Shown here: one piece after another, positions 24,774 through 33,752 of the stretch | How positions within the stretch are numbered: the first letter of the stretch is position 1 | Layout: each line of letters opens with the position of its first letter | Notes under the pieces: model-generated | What the model was told of the DNA's origin: nothing | The model's database searches: none | What the model saw: only the letters and a program-made list of their open reading frames with translations | Assembly (NCBI RefSeq): GCF_001426995.1 | Contig: NZ_LMFY01000001.1 | Coordinates: 1,798,496 to 1,862,495 of the forward strand | Source of the DNA: Microbacterium sp. Root553 | GTDB lineage: Bacteria > Actinomycetota > Actinomycetes > Actinomycetales > Microbacteriaceae | Length of the DNA stretch: 64,000 nt | Reading direction: 5' to 3' | Position numbers and translations under genes: made by a program

Positions 24774-26021
24774 GTGCTCGACCTCACCGCCGAACTGAGC
24801 CCGATCGAGGCTCGACACCCCGTCGCCCCCGAGTGGGACGATCCCGCGCGCTACTGGCCGAGGCTGTCCGCCGCGACAGGACACCTGCCCGCGCCGGTCG
24901 CGGTGATCGATCGCGAGGCGCTGCGTTTCAACGCGATGGATCTGCTCGCGCGTTCGGGGGGCCTTCCCATCCGTGTCGCCTCGAAGTCCGTGCGCGTGCG
25001 CGCGGTGCTGGACGCCGTCCTCGCCCTGCCCGGCTACCACGGCATCCTCGCCTTCACGCTCGCCGAGGCGCTCTGGCTCGCCGCCGATCACGACGACATC
25101 ATGCTCGGCTATCCGACGGTCGACCGCGCCGGGCTCGCTCAGCTCTTCGCCGACGAGGATGCCGCGCGCCGGATCACCCTCATGGTCGACGACCCCGCCC
25201 ACCTCGACGTCATCGACAGCGTGGCGGCTCCCGGTTCGCGGCCCGAGATCAGGGTGGCGATCGACGTCGATGCGTCCTGGCGGTCCGCGCTGCTGGGGCA
25301 CATCGGGGTGCGGCGCTCGGCGCTGTTCACGGCAGGCGAGGTCGCGGCCTTCGCGCGGCGCGTGGTCGCCCGGCCCGGATTCCGTCTCGTCGGTCTGCAG
25401 ATGTACGACGCGCAGATCGCCGGCCAGGGCGACGACGCGGGGCCCGACGCGCCGCTGATCCGCCTGGTGCAGGCGCGCTCACGGACGGAACTGCGCGAGC
25501 GCCGCGCGGCGATCGTCGCGGCGGTGGCCGAGGTCGCCGCGCTGGAGCTCCTCAACGGCGGCGGCACGGGCTCGCTCGAGTTCTCGGGCAGCGACGAGTC
25601 GCTGACCGAGGCGAGCGCCGGCAGCGGCCTGCTCGGCGGTCATCTCTTCGACGGCTACCGGTCGTTCCGTCCCGCTCCGGCATCCGCCTTCGCCTTCGAT
25701 GTCGTCAGGCGTCCCGCCGCGGACATCGCGACGGTCCTGGGCGGGGGATGGATCGCGTCCGGTCCGGCTGTCGCGTCGCGGCAGCCGCTGCCCGTGTGGC
25801 CGCAGGGTCTGCGCACCCTCCCGCGTGAAGCGGCCGGCGAAGTGCAGACGCCGCTGCAGGGTCGCGCCGCCGAACGTCTCGGCGTGGGGGACCGGGTGTG
25901 GTTCCGGCACGCGAAGAGCGGCGAGCCCGCCGAGCGCACCGACCGGTACCACCTCGTGTCGGGCGACGAGGTCATCGACGAACTGCCCACGTACCGCGGC
26001 GAGGGAAAGGCGTTCCTGTGA
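24774..26021 (+). CDS. alanine racemase-fold PLP enzyme (amino acid deaminase/aldolase type)
   Basis: A 415-residue fold-type III PLP protein, related to D-threonine aldolase/alanine racemase. The PLP-binding Lys is probably Lys71 in RVASKSVR, and GLQMYDAQIAG and LNGGGTGSLEF supply phosphate and ring contacts. A C-terminal D-serine dehydratase-like domain holds the His-containing metal region (WFRHAKSGE). GTG 24774 has TATGGT exactly 6 nt upstream, leaderless type. It overlaps the FAD oxidase gene as GTGA, a pairing frequent in actinobacteria. Substrate unknown. Confidence 0.82.
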   Translation: MLDLTAELSPIEARHPVAPEWDDPARYWPRLSAATGHLPAPVAVIDREALRFNAMDLLARSGGLPIRVASKSVRVRAVLDAVLALPGYHGILAFTLAEALWLAADHDDIMLGYPTVDRAGLAQLFADEDAARRITLMVDDPAHLDVIDSVAAPGSRPEIRVAIDVDASWRSALLGHIGVRRSALFTAGEVAAFARRVVARPGFRLVGLQMYDAQIAGQGDDAGPDAPLIRLVQARSRTELRERRAAIVAAVAEVAALELLNGGGTGSLEFSGSDESLTEASAGSGLLGGHLFDGYRSFRPAPASAFAFDVVRRPAADIATVLGGGWIASGPAVASRQPLPVWPQGLRTLPREAAGEVQTPLQGRAAERLGVGDRVWFRHAKSGEPAERTDRYHLVSGDEVIDELPTYRGEGKAFL

Positions 26022-27331
26022 CGCGGATCGGCGGCACCTGGCAGAACTGGGGGCGGTCGGTGCAGGTCACGCCGTTGCGCGTCGAGCGTCCTCGGACGCC
26101 CGAAGGCGTGCAGCGCGCGGTGGTCGCGGCGGCCGCACGCGGCCTCTCGATCAAGGCGGTCGGAGCCGGTCACAGCTTCACCGGCATCGCGGTGGCGCCG
26201 GGGGTGCTGCTCGAACTCGACGACATGCAGGGGCTGGTGTCGGCTGATGCCGCGAGCGGTCGCGTCACCCTGCTCGCCGGCACCCGGCTGCACCGCATCC
26301 CCGCCCTCCTCGCACCGTTCGGGCTGGCGATGGAGAACCTCGGCGACATCGACCGTCAGTCGGTCTCGGGAGCGATCTCGACCGGCACGCACGGCACCGG
26401 AGCGCGCTTCGGCGGCCTTGCGACCCAGGTCGTCGGCGTCTCCCTCGTGACGGCGGCCGGCGAGCTCCTTCGGATCGACGAGCACCGGAATGCGGAGCTG
26501 CTGCCCGCGGTCGCCCTGGGTCTCGGCGCGCTCGGGATCATCGTCGAGGTGACGCTGCAGTGCGTGCCCGCGTTCGTCCTCGACGCGGTCGACGAGCCGG
26601 TGCCGCTGGACGAGGTGCTCGACACGGTGTCGGAGCGCGTCGCGGCCTCCGATCATTTCGAGTTCTACTGGTTCCCGCACACCGACGTGGCACTCACGAA
26701 GAGGCAGACGCGTCTCCCCGAGTCGACGAGGCGCCGGCCGCTCCCGCCGGTGGGACGCTGGATCGACGAGACGCTGCTGTCGAACGGCGTCTACCGCGCC
26801 GTGTGTGCGGCCGGACAGTTCGCCCCTGCCGTCACCGCGCCCTTCAACCGCCTCGCGGTGACCCTCACGGGTGACCGTCGCTACACCGACCTGTCGCACC
26901 GTGTGCTCACGCAGAGTCGCACGGTGCGGTTCCGCGAGATGGAGTACGCGCTGCCCGCCGAGAACACCGTCGCGGCCTTCCGCGCCGTGCGAGCCCTGAT
27001 CGACGAGCGCGGATGGCGGATCGAGTTCCCGATCGAGGTGCGCTTCGCGGCGGAGGACGACCGCTGGCTGTCGACCGCGTACGGCAGGGCGAGCGGATAC
27101 ATCGCCGTGCATCGGTACTGGCGGGTGGATCCCACCGAGTACTTCGAGGCGGTGGAGCAGATCATGCTCGATCACGGGGGCCGGCCGCACTGGGGCAAGC
27201 TCCACACGCTGACGGCCGACGGGCTGCGGGAGCGCTATCCGCGCTTCGACGACTTCAGCGCGCTGCGCGACCGTCTCGATCCCGACCGAAGGTTCACCAA
27301 CCGCTACCTCGATCGCGTGCTGGGCGCGTGA
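26018..27331 (+). CDS. FAD-linked sugar-lactone/polyol oxidase (D-arabinono-1,4-lactone oxidase family)
   Basis: A 437-residue flavoenzyme of the aldonolactone oxidase group. The N-terminal FAD-binding domain has GAGHSFTGIAV, where the His after GAG is the usual covalent FAD attachment site, and SGAISTGTHGTG. The C-terminal ALO domain has the conserved HWGK (RPHWGKLHTL) before the end and RRFTNRYLDRVL. It oxidises a lactone or polyol and reduces O2 or another acceptor; the true substrate cannot be read. Coupled by GTGA to the PLP enzyme upstream. Confidence 0.88.
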   Translation: MTRIGGTWQNWGRSVQVTPLRVERPRTPEGVQRAVVAAAARGLSIKAVGAGHSFTGIAVAPGVLLELDDMQGLVSADAASGRVTLLAGTRLHRIPALLAPFGLAMENLGDIDRQSVSGAISTGTHGTGARFGGLATQVVGVSLVTAAGELLRIDEHRNAELLPAVALGLGALGIIVEVTLQCVPAFVLDAVDEPVPLDEVLDTVSERVAASDHFEFYWFPHTDVALTKRQTRLPESTRRRPLPPVGRWIDETLLSNGVYRAVCAAGQFAPAVTAPFNRLAVTLTGDRRYTDLSHRVLTQSRTVRFREMEYALPAENTVAAFRAVRALIDERGWRIEFPIEVRFAAEDDRWLSTAYGRASGYIAVHRYWRVDPTEYFEAVEQIMLDHGGRPHWGKLHTLTADGLRERYPRFDDFSALRDRLDPDRRFTNRYLDRVLGA

Positions 27332-27425
27332 GGGCGATCCACGGAGTCGACGACGGCACCGCACCCAGTCGACGCGCAGACTGCGCCGATAGGATGAGAA
27401 AAACACGAGGAAGGGTGGGCTTCTG

Positions 27426-27992
27426 ATGGAATGGCTCGTGCCGGTACTGATCGTCGTCGGTGTGATTCTGCTCATCGGGATCTACCTGTGGGCGACGTAC
27501 AACTCGCTCGTGCAGCTCAACGTCCGCGTGGACGAAGCCTGGAGCGGGATCACCGTGCAGCTCAAGCGCCGGGCCGATCTGATACCCAACCTCATCGAGA
27601 CGGTCAAGGGCTACGCGTCGCATGAGAAGGCGGTCTTCGAGAACGTCACGAGGGCGCGAGCCGAGACGCTGTCGGCCGCCGGGCCCGGCGAAGCGGGGAT
27701 CGCCGAAGGACACCTCCAGCAGGCTCTGCGCAGCCTCTTCGCGGTCGCCGAGGCATACCCGCAGCTGCAGGCCAGCCAGAACTTCCTCCAGGTGCAGCAG
27801 GCACTCGTCGACACCGAAGACAAGATCCAGGCCGCGCGTCGCTTCTACAACGGCGGGGTCCGCGAGCTGAACACGAAGATCAAGGTCTTCCCCAACAATC
27901 TCTTCGCCCGGGGACTGGGCTTCACCGAGCGCGAGTTCTTCGAGGTGGCCGACAGCGGAGCCATCTCCGAGCCGCCGCGCGTGCAGTTCTGA
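27426..27992 (+). CDS. LemA family protein
   Basis: A 188-residue protein of normal LemA length. One N-terminal membrane helix (LVPVLIVVGVILLIGIYLWATYNSLV) is followed by the hallmark VDEAWSGITVQLKRRADLIPNLIETVKGYASHE and the C-terminal ARRFYNGGVRELNTKIKVFPNNLFARGLGF. LemA proteins form a long-helix bundle outside or at the membrane; the role is unknown. TAGGAT at 27390 is a possible -10. Confidence 0.93.
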   Translation: MEWLVPVLIVVGVILLIGIYLWATYNSLVQLNVRVDEAWSGITVQLKRRADLIPNLIETVKGYASHEKAVFENVTRARAETLSAAGPGEAGIAEGHLQQALRSLFAVAEAYPQLQASQNFLQVQQALVDTEDKIQAARRFYNGGVRELNTKIKVFPNNLFARGLGFTEREFFEVADSGAISEPPRVQF

Positions 27993-28010
27993 CGCGACGG
28001 TCGACCTCGG

Positions 28011-28490
28011 TCACCAGACGTCGAGTGCGACGTTCGTGCCGTCGCGTGTGACGTCGCCGCGCACGCTCCACGAGTCGGTGTGGTAGGTCTCGGTCCTCGC
28101 CGATCCGTTCTGCCCCGTGCCGGTGACCGTGACCACGAGAACGCCGTCCTCGGCGACGAATCCCTCGTCGGTCAGTTCGAGCGTGGGCAGCCGGTCGATC
28201 CGCATGCGCACACGATCGACCGCGGCGAACTCGGTGCCCCACGGAATGCGCAGGCCGCAGCCCTCGGGGAGCACTGCGCCGACGGCATCCGCGATGCAGC
28301 TCCCGAGGTGATCGTCGAGCTGCTGCTGCGCGACCTGCTGCACGTCCGCGTCGGTGGCGACCGATGTCGGAGAGCGAGATGCCGCGGGAGCGGGATCCTC
28401 GAGCGACGACTGCCACCACCAGACGGCAATGCCGGCCAGCAGCAGCGCCAGCGCGATCGCGCCGAGCGACCAGGCGGCGCGTCGGGTCAT
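28011..28490 (-). CDS. membrane-anchored extracytoplasmic protein, unknown
   Basis: A 159-residue protein with an N-terminal membrane anchor or signal (AAWSLGAIALALLLAGIAVWWW). The extracytoplasmic part has a Cys pair (GSCIADAVGAVLPEGCGLRIPWG) probably forming a disulfide, then a beta-rich half (LTDEGFVAEDGVLVVTVTGTG). Its ATG overlaps the stop of the YcaQ-like gene. I recognise no family; similar short anchored proteins are common in Microbacteriaceae. Confidence 0.75.
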   Translation of the reverse strand: MTRRAAWSLGAIALALLLAGIAVWWWQSSLEDPAPAASRSPTSVATDADVQQVAQQQLDDHLGSCIADAVGAVLPEGCGLRIPWGTEFAAVDRVRMRIDRLPTLELTDEGFVAEDGVLVVTVTGTGQNGSARTETYHTDSWSVRGDVTRDGTNVALDVW

Positions 28491-29749
28491 GGGGCGCTCT
28501 CTCTGGGGTGCACATGGCGTCGCACCGAGGCGTCGGGGCGGGCGATGAGGGCGGCATGGACCGCGTCGGCCGCCGAGCCCCACCGCGAGACCGACACGTG
28601 CTCGAGGCCCTGCCACGATGCCGCGAGCCGCAACTCGGCTGCGATCCGGTCGGCATCGTCGTGAGGCCGGGCCTGGGGCTCCCACCAGGCGGACTGCACC
28701 TGCAGCGTCGACGTCGCGCGATCGGCCTTGAGATCGACCCTGGCGACGATGCGGTCACCCACGAGCACCGGCAGGGAGTAGTACCCGTAGCGGCGCCTGT
28801 CTGCGGGCACATAGATCTCGATGCGGTAGTCGAGCTCGAACGCTCGCAACGCCCGGTCGCGGAACCACACCACGGGGTCGAACGGCGTCAGCAGCGCGGC
28901 GGCGTCGATCGCACGAGGCAGCGACGCGTCGCGATGCCGCCAGGCCTGCAGGGGACGACCGCCGCGCTCCCACCCGCGCACGGTGACCGGCAACAGCTCG
29001 CCCGTGTCGACGAGGTCGGCGATCGAGCGGGCGACGGCCGCGCGATCGCGGATCCGGTGGTAGTCCGCGAGATCGGACTGCGTCGCCACCCCTGAGTGAC
29101 GGGCGGCCCGGCGGGTCAGCTCACGGATCGCATCGTCGCGTGTGACGTGCTGATCCCGGAGCGCATCGGGGATGACCTGCTCAGCGAGCGCATAGCGTCG
29201 CTCGAAGCCCTTTCGACCGCTGATCGCCACGTCGCCGGTGCGCCAGAGGTGCTCGAGTGCCAGCTTGACGTCATCCCAGTCCCACCAGCCGCCGCGCTCC
29301 CTCGGCACGTCGTCGCGAAGATCGGCGGGGCGCAGCGGACCCCGCGCTCGCAACTCGTCGCGCACCCAGTCGAGGGTGCGCGCGTTCGTGCTCGTCCAGG
29401 AGTCGGGGGCCGCCCAGCGCTCGCGGAAGCTCTCCATCCGGAATCGCCACAGCGGCCAGTCCTCGATCGGGATGAAGGTGGCCTCGTGCGCCAGATACTC
29501 CACGTAGTGCGTCGTGCGCGAGTGGAAGACCCGGTCGAACACCGCGGGGTCGTACGCCCCCAGGCGCGAGAACATCGGCATGTAGTGCGACCGCGCGAAG
29601 ACGTTGACCGAATCGATCTGCAGCACACCGAGCCGGGACATGGTGCGATGCAGGTGCGCGGCCGAGACCGTGGTCGGGCGGGCCCGGGAGAACCCCTGCG
29701 CACCCAGCGCGATGCGGCGGGCCTGGGCGGCGCTGAGGGAGTCGGTCAC
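28487..29749 (-). CDS. YcaQ/AlkX-like DNA glycosylase (HTH_42 family)
   Basis: A 420-residue protein of the winged-helix HTH_42 superfamily (DUF1006), whose members YcaQ and AlkZ unhook DNA interstrand crosslinks or remove alkylated bases. The catalytic loop motif reads LQID (Q-phi-D), as in the YcaQ/AlkX branch rather than the QxQ of AlkZ. Other family segments are HYVEYLAHEATFIPIEDWPLWRFRM, LTPFDPVVWFRDRA and the Tyr-rich RRRYGYYSLPVLVGDRIVARVDLKADR. GTG 29749 has TACGCT exactly 6 nt upstream, leaderless type, divergent from the AI-2E transporter promoter. Confidence 0.88.
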   Translation of the reverse strand: MTDSLSAAQARRIALGAQGFSRARPTTVSAAHLHRTMSRLGVLQIDSVNVFARSHYMPMFSRLGAYDPAVFDRVFHSRTTHYVEYLAHEATFIPIEDWPLWRFRMESFRERWAAPDSWTSTNARTLDWVRDELRARGPLRPADLRDDVPRERGGWWDWDDVKLALEHLWRTGDVAISGRKGFERRYALAEQVIPDALRDQHVTRDDAIRELTRRAARHSGVATQSDLADYHRIRDRAAVARSIADLVDTGELLPVTVRGWERGGRPLQAWRHRDASLPRAIDAAALLTPFDPVVWFRDRALRAFELDYRIEIYVPADRRRYGYYSLPVLVGDRIVARVDLKADRATSTLQVQSAWWEPQARPHDDADRIAAELRLAASWQGLEHVSVSRWGSAADAVHAALIARPDASVRRHVHPRESAP

Positions 29750-29755
29750 GTGGTC

Positions 29756-29819
29756 AGCGTAACGCCGTGTGCCGACATCCGGGCGGGCGTCGTGGCCTGC
29801 AGCGACAGCGCCGTAGAAT
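29756..29819. promoter_or_regulatory. divergent leaderless promoters
   Basis: TACGCT (minus strand, 29761-29756) ends 6 nt before the YcaQ-like GTG. TAGAAT (plus strand, 29814-29819) ends 6 nt before the transporter ATG at 29826. Together they leave about 50 bp of shared upstream DNA. Confidence 0.55.
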
Positions 29820-29825
29820 CGGACG

Positions 29826-31022
29826 ATGAGCGAAGAGCAGCGTCCGCGGCTGAGGGATCTCTTCCGTCCGCGCGCGGTGTCCACGCAACGCACGGTCACC
29901 ACCGACGCTGATGCGGCGGTGCCGATCGGGCTGCGCGTCACCGCGGCCTACGCCTGGCGTCTGCTGCTGATCGCCGCGGCCGTCGCCGGCATCATCTGGC
30001 TCGTCATCGAGCTCAAGCTCCTGGTCATCCCGCTCATGGTGGGCATCCTGATCACGGCTCTGCTGTGGCCGGCGCTGCAGTGGATGCTGCGGCATCGGTT
30101 CCCGCGATGGCTCGCCGTCGCGGTCTCGCTCATCGGCACGATCGCGATCGTCTCGCTGCTGCTGTGGCTCGTGATCTGGCAGGTGCGCGAGCAGCTGCCC
30201 GACGTGCAGCAGCGCAGCTCGCAGGCCATCGAGGAGTTCCGGCAGTTCCTCCTCAACGGGCCGCTGCACCTGAGCGAGGCCCAGATCCAGAGCTACATCG
30301 ACCAGGGTCTGCAGATCATCAACGAGCAGACCCAGGCGCTCCTGAACGGGGCACTCGCCGTCGGCACCACCGCGGCCCATGTGGTGACGGGCGCCGTGCT
30401 GTCGCTGTTCATCCTCATCTGCCTGCTCGCCGACGGACGCGGCATCTGGCGGTGGACGCTGCGCCTGTTCCCGCGCGCGGCCCGTCCCGCGGCCGACGCC
30501 GCGGCCAGCAACGGCTTCGCGACCATCATCAACTACGCGCGCACCCAGCTGCTCGTGGCGGCGATCGACGCCGTCGGCATCGGGGTCGGTGCGGCTCTCC
30601 TCGGCGTGCCGCTGGCGATCCCGGTCGCCGTCCTGGTCTTCCTCGGATCCTTCATCCCGATCGTCGGTGCCGTCGTCACCGGCGCGATCGCGGTGCTGCT
30701 CGCTCTCGTGTACAACGGTCCGCTGATCGCACTGGCGATGCTGGCCGTCGTGCTCGGGGTGCAGCAGCTCGAAGGCCACATCCTGCAGCCGATCCTGATG
30801 GGCTCCGCCGTGAAGGTGCACCCGCTCGCCGTGGTGCTCGTCGTCGCCGGCGGAGCGATGGTCGGCGGCATCCCCGGCGCACTCTTCGCCGTGCCGCTCG
30901 CGGCGTTCGTCAATGTGGCGGCGGTGACCGTGAGCAGCGGCGCCTGGCGTACGGGGGACCAACCCGACGCCGACCTGATCTGGAGCACAGTCCCGCGCGA
31001 GCGGACACGGAGGAATCGATGA
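29826..31022 (+). CDS. AI-2E family transporter (PerM/UPF0118)
   Basis: A 398-residue polytopic membrane protein with the family plan. Two pairs of hydrophobic helices at the N-terminus (LLLIAAAVAGIIWLVIELKLLVIPLMVGILITALLWPAL) are followed by an amphipathic soluble stretch (QLPDVQQRSSQAIEEFRQFL). The conserved C-terminal core is FLGSFIPIVGAVVTGAIAVLLAL and LEGHILQPILMG...LAVVLVVAGGAMVGGIPGALFAVPL. Family members export AI-2 or act as Na+/H+ antiporters; substrate not known here. The stop overlaps ilvA (ATGA), so they form an operon. Confidence 0.9.
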   Translation: MSEEQRPRLRDLFRPRAVSTQRTVTTDADAAVPIGLRVTAAYAWRLLLIAAAVAGIIWLVIELKLLVIPLMVGILITALLWPALQWMLRHRFPRWLAVAVSLIGTIAIVSLLLWLVIWQVREQLPDVQQRSSQAIEEFRQFLLNGPLHLSEAQIQSYIDQGLQIINEQTQALLNGALAVGTTAAHVVTGAVLSLFILICLLADGRGIWRWTLRLFPRAARPAADAAASNGFATIINYARTQLLVAAIDAVGIGVGAALLGVPLAIPVAVLVFLGSFIPIVGAVVTGAIAVLLALVYNGPLIALAMLAVVLGVQQLEGHILQPILMGSAVKVHPLAVVLVVAGGAMVGGIPGALFAVPLAAFVNVAAVTVSSGAWRTGDQPDADLIWSTVPRERTRRNR

Positions 31023-32248
31023 ACGCAGTCCCCAGCCTGACCGAGTTCGAGGAGGCCGCTCGGAGTCTGGCTGAGGTGATCACGCACACGCCGACCCTGC
31101 CGTCGAGGGCGCTGTCGGACATACTCGGTGCCCCCGTGCTGCTCAAGATGGAGAACCTCCAGCGCACCGGGTCGTTCAAGATCCGCGGAGCCGCCTATCG
31201 GCTGTCGCGCCTGAGCGAGGAGGAGCGCTCGCGCGGCGTCGTCGCCGCATCCGCCGGCAACCACGCGCAGGGCGTCGCCCTCGCCGCGCAGGCCCTGGGC
31301 ATCCCGGCCACGATCTTCATGCCGCTGGGGGTCCCGGTGCCCAAGCTGCTCGCGACGCGCGGCTACGGCGCCGAGGTCGTTCTCGAGGGCGAGACCGTCG
31401 CGACCTCCCTGCGTCTCGCCGCGGAGTTCTCGGAACGCACCGGAGCGGTGCTCATCCACCCCTTCGATCACCGCGACATCGTCATCGGCCAGGGCACGCT
31501 CGGACTCGAGCTGCTCGACGACGCACCCGAGGTCGACACGATCGTGCTCAGCATCGGCGGCGGCGGTCTCATCGCCGGTGTGGCCGCGGCGGTGAAGGCC
31601 AGGGCCGCCGAACTCGGACGAGAGGTGCGGATCATCGGCGTGCAGGCCGAGAACGCGGCCGCCGTCCCGCCCTCGCTGCTGGCCGGACAGCCCGTCGACA
31701 TCGAGACGCGGCCCACGATCGCCGACGGCATCCTCGTCGCCCGGCCGGGAGCGGTGCCCTTCGACATCATCAAGGATCTCGTCGACGAGGTCGTGACGGT
31801 CTCGGACGACGACCTCGCCCGAGCGATCCTCATCATCCTGGAGCAGTCCAAGGTGGTCGCCGAGCCCGCGGGCGCGGCCGGCGTCGCGGCGATCCTCGCG
31901 GGCAAGGTGTCGGCGACCGGGACGACGATGGCCGTGCTGTCCGGAGGCAACATCGATCCGCTCCTGCTCCAGCGCGTCGTCTCCCACGGTCTGGCGGCGT
32001 CCGGACGCTACCTGACGATCCGGATCCCGCTTCCCGACCGTCCCGGTCAGCTGGCACGCGTGTCCGAGCTCATCGCTGAGGCGGGGGCGAACGTCATCGA
32101 AGCCATGCATACCCGACACGGACACGGCCTGCAGATCAGCGACGTGATCCTCGAGCTCAGCGTCGAGACCCGCGGAGCTGAGCATTCCGAGCTCACGCTC
32201 GACACGCTGCGCCGCGCGGGCTTCCACCCCATGATCGTCCCGGACTGA
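31019..32248 (+). CDS. ilvA: threonine ammonia-lyase (biosynthetic, with ACT domain)
   Basis: A 409-residue PLP enzyme converting L-threonine to 2-oxobutanoate, the first step toward isoleucine. The PLP Lys is in RTGSFKIRGA (about residue 55), phosphate loop SIGGGGLIAG, and SGGNIDPLL near residue 315. A single C-terminal ACT domain follows (YLTIRIPLPDRPGQLARVSELIAEAGANVIEAMHTRHG). That is shorter than the two-domain regulatory IlvA of E. coli and typical of the tdcB/ilvA forms in actinobacteria, so isoleucine inhibition is uncertain. ATG overlaps the transporter stop. Confidence 0.92.
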   Translation: MNAVPSLTEFEEAARSLAEVITHTPTLPSRALSDILGAPVLLKMENLQRTGSFKIRGAAYRLSRLSEEERSRGVVAASAGNHAQGVALAAQALGIPATIFMPLGVPVPKLLATRGYGAEVVLEGETVATSLRLAAEFSERTGAVLIHPFDHRDIVIGQGTLGLELLDDAPEVDTIVLSIGGGGLIAGVAAAVKARAAELGREVRIIGVQAENAAAVPPSLLAGQPVDIETRPTIADGILVARPGAVPFDIIKDLVDEVVTVSDDDLARAILIILEQSKVVAEPAGAAGVAAILAGKVSATGTTMAVLSGGNIDPLLLQRVVSHGLAASGRYLTIRIPLPDRPGQLARVSELIAEAGANVIEAMHTRHGHGLQISDVILELSVETRGAEHSELTLDTLRRAGFHPMIVPD

Positions 32249-32258
32249 CCGGGTCCCA

Positions 32259-32312
32259 CCCGCATGCAAGAGGGGCCCCGTCCACATGGACGGGGCCCCT
32301 CTTGCATGCGGG
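32259..32312. terminator. 26-bp perfect hairpin between ilvA and greA
   Basis: Arms 32259-32284 and 32287-32312 are perfectly complementary with a 2-nt centre. The core is AAGAGGGGCCCCGTCCA. It lies between convergent genes and can terminate both directions. Unusually long for a bidirectional terminator. Confidence 0.88.
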
Positions 32313-32333
32313 CGCGGCTCGGCGCCTGCCGTG

Positions 32334-32822
32334 TCAGCCCGTGTAGGTCTCGACCGCGACGATCTCGACCGAGATCGAACGGCCGTTCGGGGCCTCGTAC
32401 GACGACTTCTCGCCGACCTTGAGGCCCAGGATCGCCTGGCCGAGCGGGCTGGCCTCGCTGTAGACGTCGTGGTCGCTGCCCGCGGCGATCTCGCGGCTGC
32501 CGAGCAGGAAGACCTCCTCGCCTCCGGCGACGATCGCGGTGACGACGGTGCCGGGCTCGACGATGCCGCGGCTCGCGGGCGCCTCGCCGACCTTGGCGGT
32601 CTTCAGGAGGTTCTCGAGGGTGCGGATCCGCGCCTCCTGCTTGCCCTGCTCGTCCTTCGCGGCGTGGTACCCGCCGTTCTCCTTGAGGTCGCCCTCTTCG
32701 CGGGCCGCCTCGATGCGCTTCGCGATCTCCTCGCGCCCCGTGGTGGAGAGGTGTTCGAGCTCGGAGACGAGCCGGTCGTACGCTTCCTGCGTGAGGAAGG
32801 GAACCTGAGCGTCAGTGGACAT
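32334..32822 (-). CDS. greA: transcription elongation factor GreA
   Basis: A 162-residue cleavage factor that rescues backtracked RNA polymerase. The N-terminal coiled coil (LTQEAYDRLVSELEHLSTTGREEIAKRIEAAREEGDLKENGGYHAAKDEQ) has the conserved acidic tip (EEGDLKENGGY). The C-terminal FKBP-like domain ends SYEAPNGRSISVEIVAVE. Start ATG 32822 follows AAGGAGCTCCGTC. Downstream of it lies the shared palindromic terminator. Confidence 0.97.
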   Translation of the reverse strand: MSTDAQVPFLTQEAYDRLVSELEHLSTTGREEIAKRIEAAREEGDLKENGGYHAAKDEQGKQEARIRTLENLLKTAKVGEAPASRGIVEPGTVVTAIVAGGEEVFLLGSREIAAGSDHDVYSEASPLGQAILGLKVGEKSSYEAPNGRSISVEIVAVETYTG

Positions 32823-32874
32823 GACGGAGCTCCTTCGTTAGGTACCCGGCGATGGTCCGCGGGGGATATGCCAA

Positions 32875-32901
32875 GACGCCCTGGCACAGTGCCAGGGCGT
32901 C
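32875..32901. terminator. hairpin downstream of the DUF4307 gene
   Basis: GACGCCCTGGCA-CAG-TGCCAGGGCGTC, 12-bp perfect arms, between the DUF4307 stop and the greA start on the minus strand. It probably terminates the DUF4307 transcript. Confidence 0.75.
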
Positions 32902-32918
32902 ATCTGTCTGCGATGAGT

Positions 32919-33305
32919 CTAGGCGACCCAGCAGCTGTTCACCAAACCTGTGGTGGCCTCGGACACGGTGGGCACGCTGGCCGACAGCGCCTGCGAATGG
33001 CTGTTCCCGGCCGGGATCTCGACGACCTTCCAGCCGACGACGCCGAACTCCTCATCGAGGGCTTCGACCGCGCACGCGACATCCTTGCCCTGCACCCCGG
33101 TGACCTGGAAGCGCACGGTCACGCTGTGCTCGTCGACGAGGTCGTAGCCGAGGTCGTCGGCATCGACGGCGTTCATCTGCGTCGTGACGATCGACCACCC
33201 GAACGCGGCGATGATCACGACGGCGATCGTCAGGAAGACGATCCAGGGGCCGCGTCGTCGTCGGGTTCGGCCATAGCGGGCGTCGAGCTGTTCTGCGGTC
33301 GTCAC
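32919..33305 (-). CDS. DUF4307 membrane protein
   Basis: A 128-residue actinobacterial conserved protein. Basic N-terminus (LDARYGRTRRRRGP), one membrane helix (WIVFLTIAVVIIAAFGWSIVTT), then an extracytoplasmic beta domain with DLGYDLVDEHSVTVRFQVTGVQGKDVACAVEALDEEFGVVGWK and a second Cys at the C-terminus (NSCWVA), probably disulfide-bonded. GTG 33305 start. Divergent from a small membrane protein; next to greA as usual in the group. Confidence 0.9.
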   Translation of the reverse strand: MTTAEQLDARYGRTRRRRGPWIVFLTIAVVIIAAFGWSIVTTQMNAVDADDLGYDLVDEHSVTVRFQVTGVQGKDVACAVEALDEEFGVVGWKVVEIPAGNSHSQALSASVPTVSEATTGLVNSCWVA

Positions 33306-33375
33306 GGGGCGGGTCTTCCGGTCGTTAGGCTGGTGACACCAGGTTATGCGACCTGCGCAGGAAAGGCAGAACCCC

Positions 33376-33660
33376 ATGCTCGCTCTGACCGAGACTCCGA
33401 TGCCCACCCCCACGATGACGGTGGACCCGCAGCTGGTCACCCCGGGCTTCGTCGGCTTCGCCGCCGTGGTGATCATCCTGGTCGCCGTGATCCTGCTGAT
33501 CCTCGACATGAACCGACGGATCCGCCGGGTGCGCTACCGCGAAGAGGTCAGGGAAGAGCTGGATGCCGAGGAGGCCGCCCTCGCCGCGGATCGGGCCACC
33601 GAGACCGATGCCGATCTGCCCATCGTCACCGAGGGCGACGACGACCCCGACAGGCGCTGA
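33376..33660 (+). CDS. small single-span membrane protein
   Basis: A 94-residue protein: a Pro/Thr-rich N-terminus, one helix (FVGFAAVVIILVAVILLILDMNRRIRRVRYR), then an acidic C-terminal cytoplasmic tail (REELDAEEAALAADRATETDADLP). AGGAAAGGCAG precedes ATG 33376. TAGGCT at 33325 may be its -10. The type is widespread next to DUF4307 in Microbacteriaceae; no function known. Confidence 0.75.
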   Translation: MLALTETPMPTPTMTVDPQLVTPGFVGFAAVVIILVAVILLILDMNRRIRRVRYREEVREELDAEEAALAADRATETDADLPIVTEGDDDPDRR

Positions 33661-33752
33661 CCGCTCGGGGCGGGTGCCCCGGCCTCGACGGTCCGATAGG
33701 ACCGGTCTGAGACGACGGTGCTGTGCGCCGGTGCGATCCGATGCGCCGGCGA

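Noticed and set aside
30065..32248. A 727-residue fusion of transporter region and threonine ammonia-lyase
   Set aside because: The first part is the AI-2E gene read in the wrong frame; ilvA has its own ATG at 31019 overlapping the transporter stop.
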